Part shown: piece by piece, positions 6,559-13,394 of the stretch
Layout of the letters: each line of letters starts with the position of its first letter
How positions within the stretch are numbered: the stretch's first letter is position 1
From: Bacteroidales bacterium
GTDB taxonomy: Bacteria > Bacteroidota > Bacteroidia > Bacteroidales > Dysgonomonadaceae
NCBI GenBank assembly: GCA_012728155.1
Contig: JAAYFR010000044.1
Location: forward strand, 1-15,809
Length of the DNA: 15,809 bases
Direction: 5' to 3'
Position numbers and translations under genes: made by a program
The notes under the pieces: model-generated
Told to the model about the DNA's origin: nothing
What the model saw: only the letters and a program-made list of their open reading frames with translations
Database searches by the model: none

Positions 6559-7008
6559 ATGATGAAAAGATGTTTATTCCTCCTTTTGATGGTGACCCTC
6601 TCCCGGGTAATGGGATTTTCCATGCCGCACGGAGAGAATCCCGACCACTTCATCGTGGAGGAATGGGCGGAAAGCCGGAAAGATCCACCACATTCGACGG
6701 ATGAACCACAAGATACTGCAAGAGTTCAACAACAAGAAGCACTTCAGAATAATAGAGGGAAAGAGAATCAGCAAGAGCTGATCAATAAAGAAGAGCCGCA
6801 AGATAAAACGAAGATCAAAATGATACACAATCTGCTTGTCATTGAAAATCTTCCTGAAGATGGCGTACTCGAGATATACAATATCATGGGAGCGAAAGTA
6901 TATAACCGACGCATAAAAGCGGGCACCAATCAATATCCTTTATCCCTGCAAAAAGGCTATTACATCATAAAAATTGGTAAACTTACCCGGAAGATTGCTA
7001 TCAAATAA
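6559..7008 (+). CDS. Small secreted protein with T9SS type A sorting domain
   Basis: The 149-residue product has a classical signal peptide (MMKRCLFLLLMVTLSRVMGF, cleavage near 20-22). A low-complexity, charged Gln/Glu/Lys/Asn-rich stretch runs from about 25 to 88. A C-terminal beta-rich domain from about 90 to 149 (LLVIENLP, LEIYNIMGAKVYN, YYIIKIGKLTRKIAIK) matches the type A C-terminal sorting domain of type IX secretion cargo (por sorting/TIGR04183 family). T9SS exports such proteins through the outer membrane and removes the tag. What would remain is a disordered segment of about 70 residues with no catalytic domain, which is unusual for a T9SS cargo. It is monocistronic by spacing. Function of the exported part is unknown. 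Confidence 0.8.
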   Translation: MMKRCLFLLLMVTLSRVMGFSMPHGENPDHFIVEEWAESRKDPPHSTDEPQDTARVQQQEALQNNRGKENQQELINKEEPQDKTKIKMIHNLLVIENLPEDGVLEIYNIMGAKVYNRRIKAGTNQYPLSLQKGYYIIKIGKLTRKIAIK

Positions 7009-7035
7009 TTTTTTACTATCGTTAAATTTCATCAT

Positions 7036-7068
7036 TTTGCTATATTTAGATGCTTTTTACTATCTTTG
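7036..7068 (+). promoter_or_regulatory. Promoter of asd
   Basis: TTTG at 7036-7039 and TATCTTTG at 7061-7068 are separated by 21 bp and match both Bacteroidetes promoter elements. The predicted start near 7075 gives a leader of about 59 nt before ATG 7134. Confidence 0.75.
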
Positions 7069-7133
7069 TGGTTGAGATATCGTACATGTCTGTTTTAGGT
7101 TTTGTCTTTTACGTTTAAAAAATATATAATCAT

Positions 7134-8135
7134 ATGAAAATCGCTATTGTAGGTACCAGCGGAGCTGTAGGTCAGGAATTACTCCGCGTACTGGAGGGAA
7201 GAAATTTCCCTTTGGACGAACTCCTTCTATTCGGTTCATCGAGAAGTGCCGGCACATCATATACTTTCAGAGGCAAACAGATCGAAGTAAAAGAACTGCA
7301 ACACAACGACGATTTCAAAGGTGTGGATATTGCATTCGTATCCGCCGGTGGGGCCACTTCGATTGAATTTGCCGAAACGATCACCAAACATGGTACTATC
7401 ATGATCGATAACTCCAGCGCATTCCGGATGGATGAGGATGTACCTTTGGTGGTGCCGGAAGTGAATGGGGAAGATGCACTGAAGTGCCCCCGCCGCATTA
7501 TCGCCAACCCCAACTGCACCACCACGCAATTGGTGGTAACACTGAAGGCTATTGAAGAGTGCTCACATATCAAAAGAGTGCATGTGGCCACTTACCAAGC
7601 CGCATCAGGAGCTGGAGCCGCCGCCATGCAGGAATTGGAAGAGCAATATAAGCAATTGACAAACGGTGAAAAACCGACCGTCTCCAAATTCGCCTATCAA
7701 CTTGCATATAACCTGATTCCCCAGGTAGATGCCTTTACCGATAATGGATATACCAAAGAGGAGCTGAAGATGTATAATGAGACCCGCAAGATCATGCACA
7801 CCGATATAGAGGTCAGTGCGACCTGTGTACGGGTACCGGTAATGCGCGCCCACTCTGAAGTTATCTGGGTAGAGACCGAACGTCCCATCTCCGTGGAAGA
7901 GGCACGCGAAGCATTCACCAATGCTAAAGGAATTGAATTGATCGACAATCCGACCAACAAAGAATATCCTATGCCGCTTGGGCTGTCAGGAACCGATCCT
8001 GTCTATGTGGGCCGTATCCGAAAAGATATTGCCAATGAGAACGGATTGACGTTCTGGAGTGTCTCCGATCAGATCCGGAAGGGAGCAGCTCTGAACGCCG
8101 TTCAGATTGCAGAATACCTGATCGGTCAACAATAA
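7134..8135 (+). CDS. asd: Aspartate-semialdehyde dehydrogenase
   Basis: Asd reduces aspartyl-4-phosphate to aspartate semialdehyde with NADPH, the branch point to lysine/diaminopimelate, threonine and methionine. The 333 residues show the N-terminal Rossmann motif IVGTSGAVGQEL (5-16), catalytic Cys128 in NPNCTT, Gln154 in TYQAASGAG, and the catalytic His240 in VPVMRAHSE. Length is normal for bacterial Asd (about 330-370). It stands alone with a good promoter and ends 21 bp from the convergent zinc-transporter ATPase gene, with no strong terminator between. Confidence 0.96.
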   Translation: MKIAIVGTSGAVGQELLRVLEGRNFPLDELLLFGSSRSAGTSYTFRGKQIEVKELQHNDDFKGVDIAFVSAGGATSIEFAETITKHGTIMIDNSSAFRMDEDVPLVVPEVNGEDALKCPRRIIANPNCTTTQLVVTLKAIEECSHIKRVHVATYQAASGAGAAAMQELEEQYKQLTNGEKPTVSKFAYQLAYNLIPQVDAFTDNGYTKEELKMYNETRKIMHTDIEVSATCVRVPVMRAHSEVIWVETERPISVEEAREAFTNAKGIELIDNPTNKEYPMPLGLSGTDPVYVGRIRKDIANENGLTFWSVSDQIRKGAALNAVQIAEYLIGQQ

Positions 8136-8156
8136 TCCGGATTCTATCTCCTTTTT

Positions 8157-8969
8157 TTAATTGTGTGCGTGCGGTCCGCTTTCCGCATGATGAGGCTCGT
8201 GTTCGAGATGATCATGCTCCAAAAGTACGCGATGAGGTAAAGACCCATGACCCAATATCTCTATGGGGCACGACTCATATGCATTCGACAGCCACTCTTG
8301 GGAGATATCGCTACCGGGATGGTAATGCAAGCCCTGATTCACACAGGCAATATTTTTCACAAGCGAGATGATCGTCCCCACATCATGCGACACCAGCATG
8401 ACGGCGATCTCCTTGTTGATATCGCCCAACAATTTATAGAAATTGGTCTCGAAAAGCTTGTCCACATAAGTACTCGGCTCATCCAGGATAATCAGTTTCG
8501 GATTGTCCACGATAGCCCTTCCGAGCAATACCCGCTGCAACTGCCCCCCCGAAAGTTCTCCAATTGCACGCCGCAGCAACTCCTCTATGCCAAGCCGCTC
8601 TGCCACCTCTTTCACTTTTTTTCTCTCTTCGGATCTATATCTCCTAAAAATATTTGATCCGGGGGTTAATCCCGACAGGATCACTTCCGACACGGAGATC
8701 GGAAATTTTTTATCAATTTGGTTGATTTGGGGTAGATAACCAATATTAAGCGACGCCGCTTTTTCGCCTTTGTCAAAGAAGGTGATAGAGCCCGATTGTG
8801 GTTTTATCAATCCCAGAATGGCCCTCAAAAGGGTGGTCTTCCCCCCTCCATTAGGCCCGATAATACCGAGGAAATCGTCCTGATAGATACTCAGATTGAT
8901 ATCTCTCAATACATTCGGCTTGTTTTCATAACCGACGGTCAGATCTTTGATCTCGATCAGCTTATTCAT
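8157..8969 (-). CDS. znuC: Zinc/metal ABC transporter ATP-binding protein with His-rich tail
   Basis: A 270-residue ABC ATPase of the metal-uptake (ZnuC/MntB/AdcC) group. Walker A GPNGGGKTT lies at 38-46, Q-loop Gln81 in YLPQ, signature LSGGQ at 139-143, Walker B LIILDEPS at 159-166 and H-loop His195 in VSHDVG. It drives import by a membrane permease that is not encoded here. The last 30 residues (241-270) carry nine histidines, for example HDHLEHEPHH, an extension beyond the standard fold that probably binds metal. It follows the lipoprotein gene at a 48-bp spacing and probably shares its promoter. The symbol is assigned by family and neighbour; manganese or another metal is possible. Confidence 0.85.
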   Translation of the reverse strand: MNKLIEIKDLTVGYENKPNVLRDINLSIYQDDFLGIIGPNGGGKTTLLRAILGLIKPQSGSITFFDKGEKAASLNIGYLPQINQIDKKFPISVSEVILSGLTPGSNIFRRYRSEERKKVKEVAERLGIEELLRRAIGELSGGQLQRVLLGRAIVDNPKLIILDEPSTYVDKLFETNFYKLLGDINKEIAVMLVSHDVGTIISLVKNIACVNQGLHYHPGSDISQEWLSNAYESCPIEILGHGSLPHRVLLEHDHLEHEPHHAESGPHAHN

Positions 8970-9017
8970 TCTTCACAAAGGTGTCAAAAATTTATTTTTA
9001 TACAAGGTTTCAAAAAA

Positions 9018-9941
9018 TCATTTTTTTTCACGGGCTAAAATAGTGGCAATCCGCAACAGCTCTTCATCCCACTCATAGCTGAGCGGATTGATCTCAAATA
9101 CCTCCGCTCCAATCTCCTTTGCAATTACTTCTGCATTCTTCGTATCAAACCCCTGTTCGATGAAAATAGTATGGATCTTCTCTTTCCGGGCGACATCCAC
9201 AAGCTCCTTAAGCTGCGCGGGAGAAGGGCTTTTTCCTTCAAACTCTATGCTCAACTGATGCAACTCATAATCACGGGCAAAATAGCTCAAAGCGGGATGG
9301 TAGATAATAAACGATTTAGAAGGGCTATCTTTCAATATATCCCGGATCTGATCATCTGTCTGTCTTATTTTCTCAAGCAGCACTTCAAAACCATCCAGGA
9401 ACTTCTCTTCATTATCGGGATCTATCTCTACAAGTTCGTTCAACATATTCCGGGCGAATGCCACAACTGCTCTTGGAGAAGACCACACATGCGGATCTAT
9501 GCCACTATGAGCATGGTCTTGGTGGTGCGATTCACCGTGATCATGGTGATGATCCGGGTCGGCACAATCGCCATGATCGTGGTCGTGTCCTTCCATCCGG
9601 TCAATTCCTTCCGAGCAGTTCACGATCTCCACATTCGGATTATTTTCCGCCAACCGTTTACTCCAGGCATTCTCAAAACCAAGGTCGCCCACCATAAAAT
9701 AGATGTCGCTCTTCGCCATGTCGACCATCAACGAAGGTGCCGGCTCATAGCTCTCCGGGCTCGAACCGGGAGGTACAAGCGTATTGATGGTAAAAGCGTC
9801 ACCCACGATCTGATCGAGGAAATACCGCTGCGGCTCAATGGTGACTGTCAATATCTTCTTCCCCTCCACACTCTCTTTCGTGCCGGAGCCACAAGCAATT
9901 GCCAATGCCGACAGCAAGATGATATAAATATATTTCTGCAT
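9018..9941 (-). CDS. znuA: Zinc ABC transporter substrate-binding lipoprotein
   Basis: A 307-residue cluster A-I solute-binding protein of the ZnuA/AdcA type that captures metal outside the inner membrane. The signal peptide ends in a lipobox (ALAIAC, Cys17). A His/Asp-rich loop at about 117-146 (for example HHHDHGESHHQDHAH) is a hallmark of zinc-specific members. Ligands H151 in DPHVW and H215 in IYHPALSYF are present, with E262 in FIEQGF in the acidic-ligand area. The first canonical His (in PxxDPHxYEP) is replaced by Glu64 in SPESYEP. The C-terminal half has the expected long helix and GAEVFEINPL. It is the first gene of a znuA-znuC pair. Confidence 0.87.
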   Translation of the reverse strand: MQKYIYIILLSALAIACGSGTKESVEGKKILTVTIEPQRYFLDQIVGDAFTINTLVPPGSSPESYEPAPSLMVDMAKSDIYFMVGDLGFENAWSKRLAENNPNVEIVNCSEGIDRMEGHDHDHGDCADPDHHHDHGESHHQDHAHSGIDPHVWSSPRAVVAFARNMLNELVEIDPDNEEKFLDGFEVLLEKIRQTDDQIRDILKDSPSKSFIIYHPALSYFARDYELHQLSIEFEGKSPSPAQLKELVDVARKEKIHTIFIEQGFDTKNAEVIAKEIGAEVFEINPLSYEWDEELLRIATILAREKK

Positions 9942-9958
9942 GTGATAATTTTATAGCA

Positions 9959-9966
9959 CAAAAGTA
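9959..9966 (-). promoter_or_regulatory. Possible -7 box of the znuA-znuC pair
   Basis: On the minus strand TACTTTTG matches TAnnTTTG, 18 bp upstream of the znuA ATG. No TTG is found at the right distance. No clear Zur-type palindrome was found in the 148-bp divergent gap. Confidence 0.4.
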
Positions 9967-9979
9967 CAGGAAATTTTTC

Positions 9980-9987
9980 TATTTTTG
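9980..9987 (+). promoter_or_regulatory. Possible -7 box of mnmD
   Basis: TATTTTTG matches TAnnTTTG on the plus strand, about 100 bp before the mnmD ATG, but without a visible -33 element. It nearly touches the opposing znuA -7 box, so the two divergent promoters would share DNA. Confidence 0.3.
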
Positions 9988-10089
9988 TTTCTGATTGAAA
10001 GTGATTATACCCTTACTCATTCCGAATTAACGGCAACTCCACTCTGGATTGAGAGTGATTAAATATATTCAAGAACAGACAAAAAGAGG

Positions 10090-10755
10090 ATGCAACGTAT
10101 TATAGAAATAACAGAAGATGGATCTCATACACTCTATCTCCCTGAACTGGATGAGCACTACCACTCCACACACGGCGCTATCCGGGAATCGCTTCATGTT
10201 TATCTGGAAGCGGGATTGCATCATTGCCACAAGGAGGAAATCAATCTGTTGGAAATCGGTTTCGGCACGGGATTAAACGCATTCCTCACCCTGCTCGACA
10301 CCGAAAAATCAGGAAAGATAGTAAGATATACCTCACTTGAACAATACCCGGTATCAATTGCCGATGCGGAGCAATTCAACTATAGCAAATTGTTGGATCC
10401 ATCGAAAGAGGAGATCTTTATGCAGCTTCACTCTTCCCTGTGGGGAGAGTGGGTGGAGATGACTCCGGCCTTTCACCTGAGAAAGCTGCAAATGGATGCG
10501 AGCAATTTAGATAACTTTCAGCCGGAAACACCTTTCGATGTGATCTATTACGACGCTTTTGCCCCGGAAAAACAACCCACCATGTGGAGAGAAGAGATAT
10601 TCAACCGATTATATACCCTTAGCAATCAGGGGGCAGTGCTCACCACCTATTGTGCGAAAGGAGCCGTAAGACGGATGCTGCAATCGGCCGGCTACCAAGT
10701 GACACGCCTCCCCGGCCCTCCCGGAAAACGAGAGATACTGAAAGCGATAAAATAG
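10090..10755 (+). CDS. mnmD: tRNA (5-methylaminomethyl-2-thiouridine)(34)-methyltransferase MnmD
   Basis: A 221-residue stand-alone methyltransferase of the MnmC N-domain type (Methyltransf_30). It methylates the 5-aminomethyl group at wobble uridine 34 of tRNAs for Lys, Glu, Gln and others, using SAM. The SAM-binding glycine motif is EIGFGTGLN (55-63), YTSLEQYP (80-87) carries the acidic ribose contact, DAFAPEKQPTMW (155-166) is the family's most specific block, and the C-terminus has YCAKGAVRR and GPPGKREI. The FAD oxidase half of fused MnmC is absent, as in other MnmD proteins. Its ATG is preceded by an AAAAAGAGG purine run that could serve as a ribosome-binding site. Confidence 0.92.
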   Translation: MQRIIEITEDGSHTLYLPELDEHYHSTHGAIRESLHVYLEAGLHHCHKEEINLLEIGFGTGLNAFLTLLDTEKSGKIVRYTSLEQYPVSIADAEQFNYSKLLDPSKEEIFMQLHSSLWGEWVEMTPAFHLRKLQMDASNLDNFQPETPFDVIYYDAFAPEKQPTMWREEIFNRLYTLSNQGAVLTTYCAKGAVRRMLQSAGYQVTRLPGPPGKREILKAIK

Positions 10756-10828
10756 ATTTACTGAAATGAATAGAAAACTAAGGGAACTTACAGAATAGTA
10801 ATTCACAACATCAATCAAAATTGAAATA

Positions 10829-10874
10829 ATATCAATATTATACTGAATAATATTAATTCATATATCAATATTAT
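10829..10874 (+). repeat. Two 13-bp direct repeats, 33 bp apart, upstream of the DUF2089 gene
   Basis: ATATCAATATTAT occurs at 10829-10841 and 10862-10874. The centre-to-centre distance of 33 bp is close to three helical turns, placing both copies on one DNA face. Each copy is itself nearly palindromic (ATAATATCAATATTAT at the first), and AATAATATT/AATATTATT also forms a 9-bp inverted pair across the second copy. The second copy occupies the -33 position of the promoter at 10888. This is consistent with an operator, probably for the downstream HTH protein. Confidence 0.6.
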
Positions 10875-10887
10875 TAAATATTTATTT

Positions 10888-10895
10888 TATCTTTG
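10888..10895 (+). promoter_or_regulatory. -7 box of the DUF2089-Yip1 operon
   Basis: TATCTTTG matches TAnnTTTG exactly and lies 18 bp before ATG 10913, predicting a start at about 10901 and a leader of about 12 nt. No TTG occurs at the -33 position, where the second 13-bp repeat lies. A promoter lacking its -33 element and carrying a binding site there may need an activator. Confidence 0.6.
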
Positions 10896-10912
10896 CATAA
10901 AAAACAAAGAAT

Positions 10913-11176
10913 ATGCTGCCCTCAAAATGTCCGAGTTGCCAGACGCAACTAAAAGTAAAAAGCCTCCTGTGTGAATCGTGCCATACCGAAGTGTCGGGCC
11001 TGTACGATTTACCGTTGTTGGCTCAATTACTACCCAATGAACAGGATTTTATAGTGAAATTTGTAAGATCAAGTGGTAGCCTGAAAGAGATGGCAAAAGA
11101 GTTGTCTCTCAGCTATCCCACTGTAAGAAATTTATTAAATGATATCATCTCTAAAATAAACGACTATGAAAAATAA
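10913..11176 (+). CDS. DUF2089 family zinc-ribbon/HTH protein
   Basis: An 87-residue protein. Residues 6-23 form a zinc ribbon with two CxxC knuckles (C6-x2-C9 and C20-x2-C23). The C-terminal half (about 45-83) is an HTH reading SGSLKEMAKELSLSYPTVRN, the recognition helix being the SYPTVRNLLND part. This is the layout of DUF2089 proteins, presumed small transcription regulators. It overlaps the next gene by 11 bp, so the two are co-translated. It probably binds the 13-bp repeats upstream and controls its own operon, as judged by position. The A/T-rich upstream region differs sharply from neighbouring genes. Confidence 0.82.
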   Translation: MLPSKCPSCQTQLKVKSLLCESCHTEVSGLYDLPLLAQLLPNEQDFIVKFVRSSGSLKEMAKELSLSYPTVRNLLNDIISKINDYEK

Positions 11177-11738
11177 ATTCAGATGGAATTTACTCTACAA
11201 CCCTTTCACCAAAATTGCCGGTTGGCAGGCTTTTGCAGTGGGGATACTGTTTGTTTTGCTCTCCGGCCTGATCGGATCATATACGGGCGTTGCTTTCGAT
11301 GGTGCTATCGATGCCCATATCACTAAAAACCTAACTATAAAAGAGTCATTCTTATTGCTGGGAATACATATTGTTTCGGTTGTGGTGATCCTGTTTATCA
11401 CCGGCTTGATCATATCCAAACGATTGCGATTTGTCGATATGTTAGGCACCATGACGCTTGCCAGGGCACCACTCATCCTGTTTGCCATCCTGGGTCTGAT
11501 TGTAACTCCTGTTTCCGCGGAGGAGATCATGTCCAATCCTATGGCCATCTTACACAATCCCGGCCTGATTATCTTCAGTGTGATCAGTATTCCCATAATG
11601 ATCTGGTTCATCGCCCTGATGTATAACGGATTTCGGGTGTCGACCGGAGCCAAGGGGGCAAAGTTGATTGTCGGATTTATTGTCGGGCTTATTGCAGCTG
11701 AAATAGTGTCCAAGATATTGATTTCTCAACTGTTTTGA
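11166..11738 (+). CDS. Yip1-like multi-pass membrane protein
   Basis: A 190-residue integral membrane protein with about five hydrophobic segments (22-42, 62-84, 98-116, 133-154 and 166-187). The TMTLARAPLILFAILGL stretch and the overall layout resemble bacterial Yip1-domain proteins of unknown function. The N-terminus (MKNKFRWNLLYNPFTKIAGW) is a cytosolic amphipathic lead. ATG 11166 lies within the end of the DUF2089 gene, so this is the regulator's partner and probably its regulated product. No enzymatic motif is visible. Confidence 0.72.
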   Translation: MKNKFRWNLLYNPFTKIAGWQAFAVGILFVLLSGLIGSYTGVAFDGAIDAHITKNLTIKESFLLLGIHIVSVVVILFITGLIISKRLRFVDMLGTMTLARAPLILFAILGLIVTPVSAEEIMSNPMAILHNPGLIIFSVISIPIMIWFIALMYNGFRVSTGAKGAKLIVGFIVGLIAAEIVSKILISQLF

Positions 11739-11756
11739 ATCCCGGGAAAAGCTGCA

Positions 11757-11819
11757 GGGAGCGATTTCAACTTTCATTCTACATTAATTCAGATAAAGAC
11801 ATATCCCGACAACGCTCCC
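11757..11819 (+). other. Distant 7-bp inverted repeat (GGGAGCG/CGCTCCC)
   Basis: GGGAGCG at 11757-11763 pairs with CGCTCCC at 11813-11819 across 49 nt, just after the Yip1-like gene. No T-run follows, so it is not a standard terminator. It could be part of a structured 3' or 5' untranslated region or be chance. Confidence 0.25.
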
Positions 11820-11846
11820 CACAGATAGCTTCCGGGCCTACAAAGA

Positions 11847-11894
11847 TTGATTGTGAGGAGACAACTACTTGATTGTATCGTAAACAGACAACTA
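11847..11894 (+). promoter_or_regulatory. Paired direct repeats upstream of the HMA-AraC gene
   Basis: TTGATTGT occurs at 11847-11854 and 11869-11876, 22 bp apart (two helical turns), and AGACAACTA occurs near 11859-11867 and 11886-11894. They end close to the ATG at 11911. AraC-type regulators bind direct repeats at such spacing, so this may be an autoregulatory site. No clear TAnnTTTG box was found. Confidence 0.35.
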
Positions 11895-11910
11895 TGAACG
11901 AAAGAGCACT

Positions 11911-12474
11911 ATGAGTTCACTTTTTATAAAAAATATGGTGTGCAACCGCTGTATCATGGTGGTGCGCCAGGAACTGGAAAAACTGGGATTGGAGATTAAA
12001 AACATCAAGCTGGGCGAAGTAACGCTCGGCAGAGAAGCCACATCTAAAGAGAGGGAACAGATAGAATCGGTTTTAGTCCCATTGGGCTTCGAGCTAATCG
12101 ATGACAAAAAAAGCAGGATCATCGAAAAAATCAAAACCATCATCATCGATCTTGTCCATCATCAGGACAACGATAGCAAGACAAACCTGTCGGAACTGTT
12201 GAGCAGTAAGCTGCATCACGATTACAACTATCTCTCCAACCTCTTCTCGGAAGTAGAAGGCACCACCATCGAAAAATATTTCATCGCCCAGAAGATCGAA
12301 AAAGTCAAAGAGCTGCTGGTGTACGATGAATTGTCTTTAAGCGAGATAGCTTACCGCCTCAACTATTCAAGCGTCGCCTACCTGAGCAATCAGTTCAAAA
12401 AGGTAACCGGACTGACACCCAGCCATTTCAAACAGATCCGGGAGGAGAAAAGAAAACCACTGGATAAGGTGTGA
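11911..12474 (+). CDS. AraC-family regulator with N-terminal heavy-metal-associated-like domain
   Basis: A 187-residue protein. Residues 1-66 resemble an HMA fold: FIKNMVCNRCIMVVRQEL carries C11-x2-C14 in the place of the GMTCxxC metal site and is followed by a beta-alpha-beta pattern. Residues 95-180 form an AraC-type double HTH (YNYLSNLFSEVEG, LSEIAYRLNYSSVAYLSNQF, VTGLTPSHFKQIR) with the normal C-terminal family signature. The combination suggests direct sensing of a thiophilic metal such as copper by a transcription factor. In other Bacteroidetes I recall this architecture near metal-exporting P-type ATPases, but none is in the window. ATG 11911 overlaps a preceding 6-codon ORF by ATGA, probably by chance. 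It is transcribed alone into decayed DNA. Confidence 0.8.
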   Translation: MSSLFIKNMVCNRCIMVVRQELEKLGLEIKNIKLGEVTLGREATSKEREQIESVLVPLGFELIDDKKSRIIEKIKTIIIDLVHHQDNDSKTNLSELLSSKLHHDYNYLSNLFSEVEGTTIEKYFIAQKIEKVKELLVYDELSLSEIAYRLNYSSVAYLSNQFKKVTGLTPSHFKQIREEKRKPLDKV

Positions 12475-12614
12475 TTATATTGGCAACACAGGCAATTTTT
12501 GTCTAGCCTATTTCAAAGTAAGTACCAATCTTTAATTAGTTTATACTATATATATTTGTAAGTCATTTGTTAGAGTCATATTTATGTTTTAGAATAATAC
12601 AAACTAAATTTTAA
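12475..12614. other. A/T-rich spacer with one -7-like box
   Basis: No gene is seen here. TATATTTG at 12551-12558 matches TAnnTTTG on the plus strand but has no TTG at the right distance and no intact gene follows. It may be a leftover promoter of the decayed genes downstream. Confidence 0.35.
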
Positions 12615-12773
12615 TCAACACTTAATATAACTGAAACGCTTGCACAAATACAACCATTCGCCGCCGATAAACATTTTGGAGTAAGAGAAATCGGGTGGAT
12701 AGCTGTCAGAAATAAGATTATTCAGAACAGATTGTCCCTTCGTTCACTCTCGGATAGTTCTTTTCGAGAGTAG
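12615..12773 (+). pseudogene. Remnant of a DNA-alkylation-repair-like (HEAT-repeat) protein
   Basis: Frame 3 is open for 52 codons between stops at 12612 and 12771, with no good start codon. It reads STLNITETLAQIQPFAADKH followed by FGVREIGWIAVRNKIIQNRL. The block around HFGVREIGWIAVR resembles the repeat core of DNA-alkylation-repair proteins (COG4335/AlkD-like), where FGVREWAW-type sequence is common. This is from memory and from a short stretch, so it is tentative. The rest of the gene is missing at both ends. Confidence 0.4.
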
Positions 12774-12778
12774 TTTTT
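12746..12778 (+). terminator. Hairpin with T-run
   Basis: ACTCTCG (12746-12752) and CGAGAGT (12765-12771) form a perfect 7-bp stem around a 12-nt loop, followed by AG and then TTTTT. This is a plausible rho-independent terminator, about 270 bp after the HMA-AraC gene and just before the methyltransferase remnant. Confidence 0.5.
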
Positions 12779-12801
12779 CTTTATTATAATTTAGTTTTAA
12801 A

Positions 12802-12845
12802 CTGCATGCAGCAACGAATGCATAACAATACTTTCAGCTGCATGC
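12802..12845 (+). repeat. CTGCATGC direct repeats before the methyltransferase remnant
   Basis: CTGCATGC occurs at 12802-12809 (inside the 10-bp palindrome CTGCATGCAG) and at 12838-12845, 36 bp apart. They lie just upstream of the ATG at 12863 and may be an old operator. No known site is matched. Confidence 0.3.
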
Positions 12846-12862
12846 CAAATACATTGAATGAA

Positions 12863-13289
12863 ATGAGTAACGAAAATAAATCAATTCACGATTTCGATTT
12901 TAATTTAATCTGCGAGTTTTTCTCTTCTATGGAACGGCAAGGGCCCGGCAGTCCCGATGTTACAAGGAGCCATTTACAATATCGGATTTGAACGGGGACT
13001 GAACGAGTGGCGCAAGTATCTAAAAACTGGAGGATATATTGCCGTTTCTGAAAGTTCGTGGTTTACAGATAAACGCCCTGCTGAAATCAATGACTTCTGG
13101 ATGAATGCGTATCCCGAAATAGATACAATTCCCAATCAAGTAGCCAAAGTACTCAGGGCTGGATATCTCCCTGTCGCTACATTCATCTTGCCCGAAACTT
13201 GTTGGATGGAACATTACTTTGCCCCAAAGACCATAGCCGAAGATATCTTTCTTCATAAATATGCAGGAAATAAAACTGCAGAAGAATTT
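12863..13289 (+). pseudogene. SAM-dependent methyltransferase, internally deleted and 3'-truncated
   Basis: Two pieces of a single family join in different frames. From ATG 12863 (frame 2) the N-terminus reads MSNENKSIHDFDFNLICEFF then MERQGPGSPDVT. From 12966 (frame 3) the C-terminal half reads GAIYNIGFERGLNEWRKYLK, and YIAVSESSWFTD, INDFWMNAYPEIDT and LHKYAGNKTAEEF follow. In intact class I methyltransferases of this Bacteroidetes family these blocks are separated by roughly 70 residues holding the SAM-binding glycine motif (estimate from memory). That region is gone, with a frameshift at the junction (about 12962-12966). Family similarity stops at about 13289, where DNA of opposite coding direction begins. 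A non-functional remnant. Confidence 0.8.
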
Positions 13290-13394
13290 ATGTTCGGGGT
13301 CTCCACTACAATCAGTATGATAATACTCGTAAGTAGGACTATCGGAAGGATGATAACCACTTTCGGTTAACCAGATACACATCGTAGCGTTATA
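13290..13394 (-). pseudogene. Fragment of a GyrI-like effector-binding domain
   Basis: On the minus strand this 35-codon piece reads YNATMCIWLTESGYHPSDSP and then TYEYYHTDCSGDPEHK. The WLpESGYxPxDxPxxExY pattern is typical of the C-terminal GyrI-like small-molecule-binding domain, often fused to AraC HTH regulators. It is joined directly to the methyltransferase remnant on one side and the rhodanese remnant on the other. There is no start codon context or complete domain of its own. Confidence 0.6.

Noticed and set aside
8136..8156. Terminator between asd and znuC
   Set aside because: Only ATCCGGAT and a T-run are present; no stem of useful length forms.
9171..9956. 261-codon plus-strand ORF antisense to znuA
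   Set aside because: It is a mirror of the znuA frame, with no family features and runs of Met, Val and Ile from the reversed His/Asp codons.
11893..11913. Six-codon ORF (MNERAL) overlapping the HMA-AraC start as a leader peptide
   Set aside because: Too short, with no attenuator hairpin or codon bias to suggest regulation.
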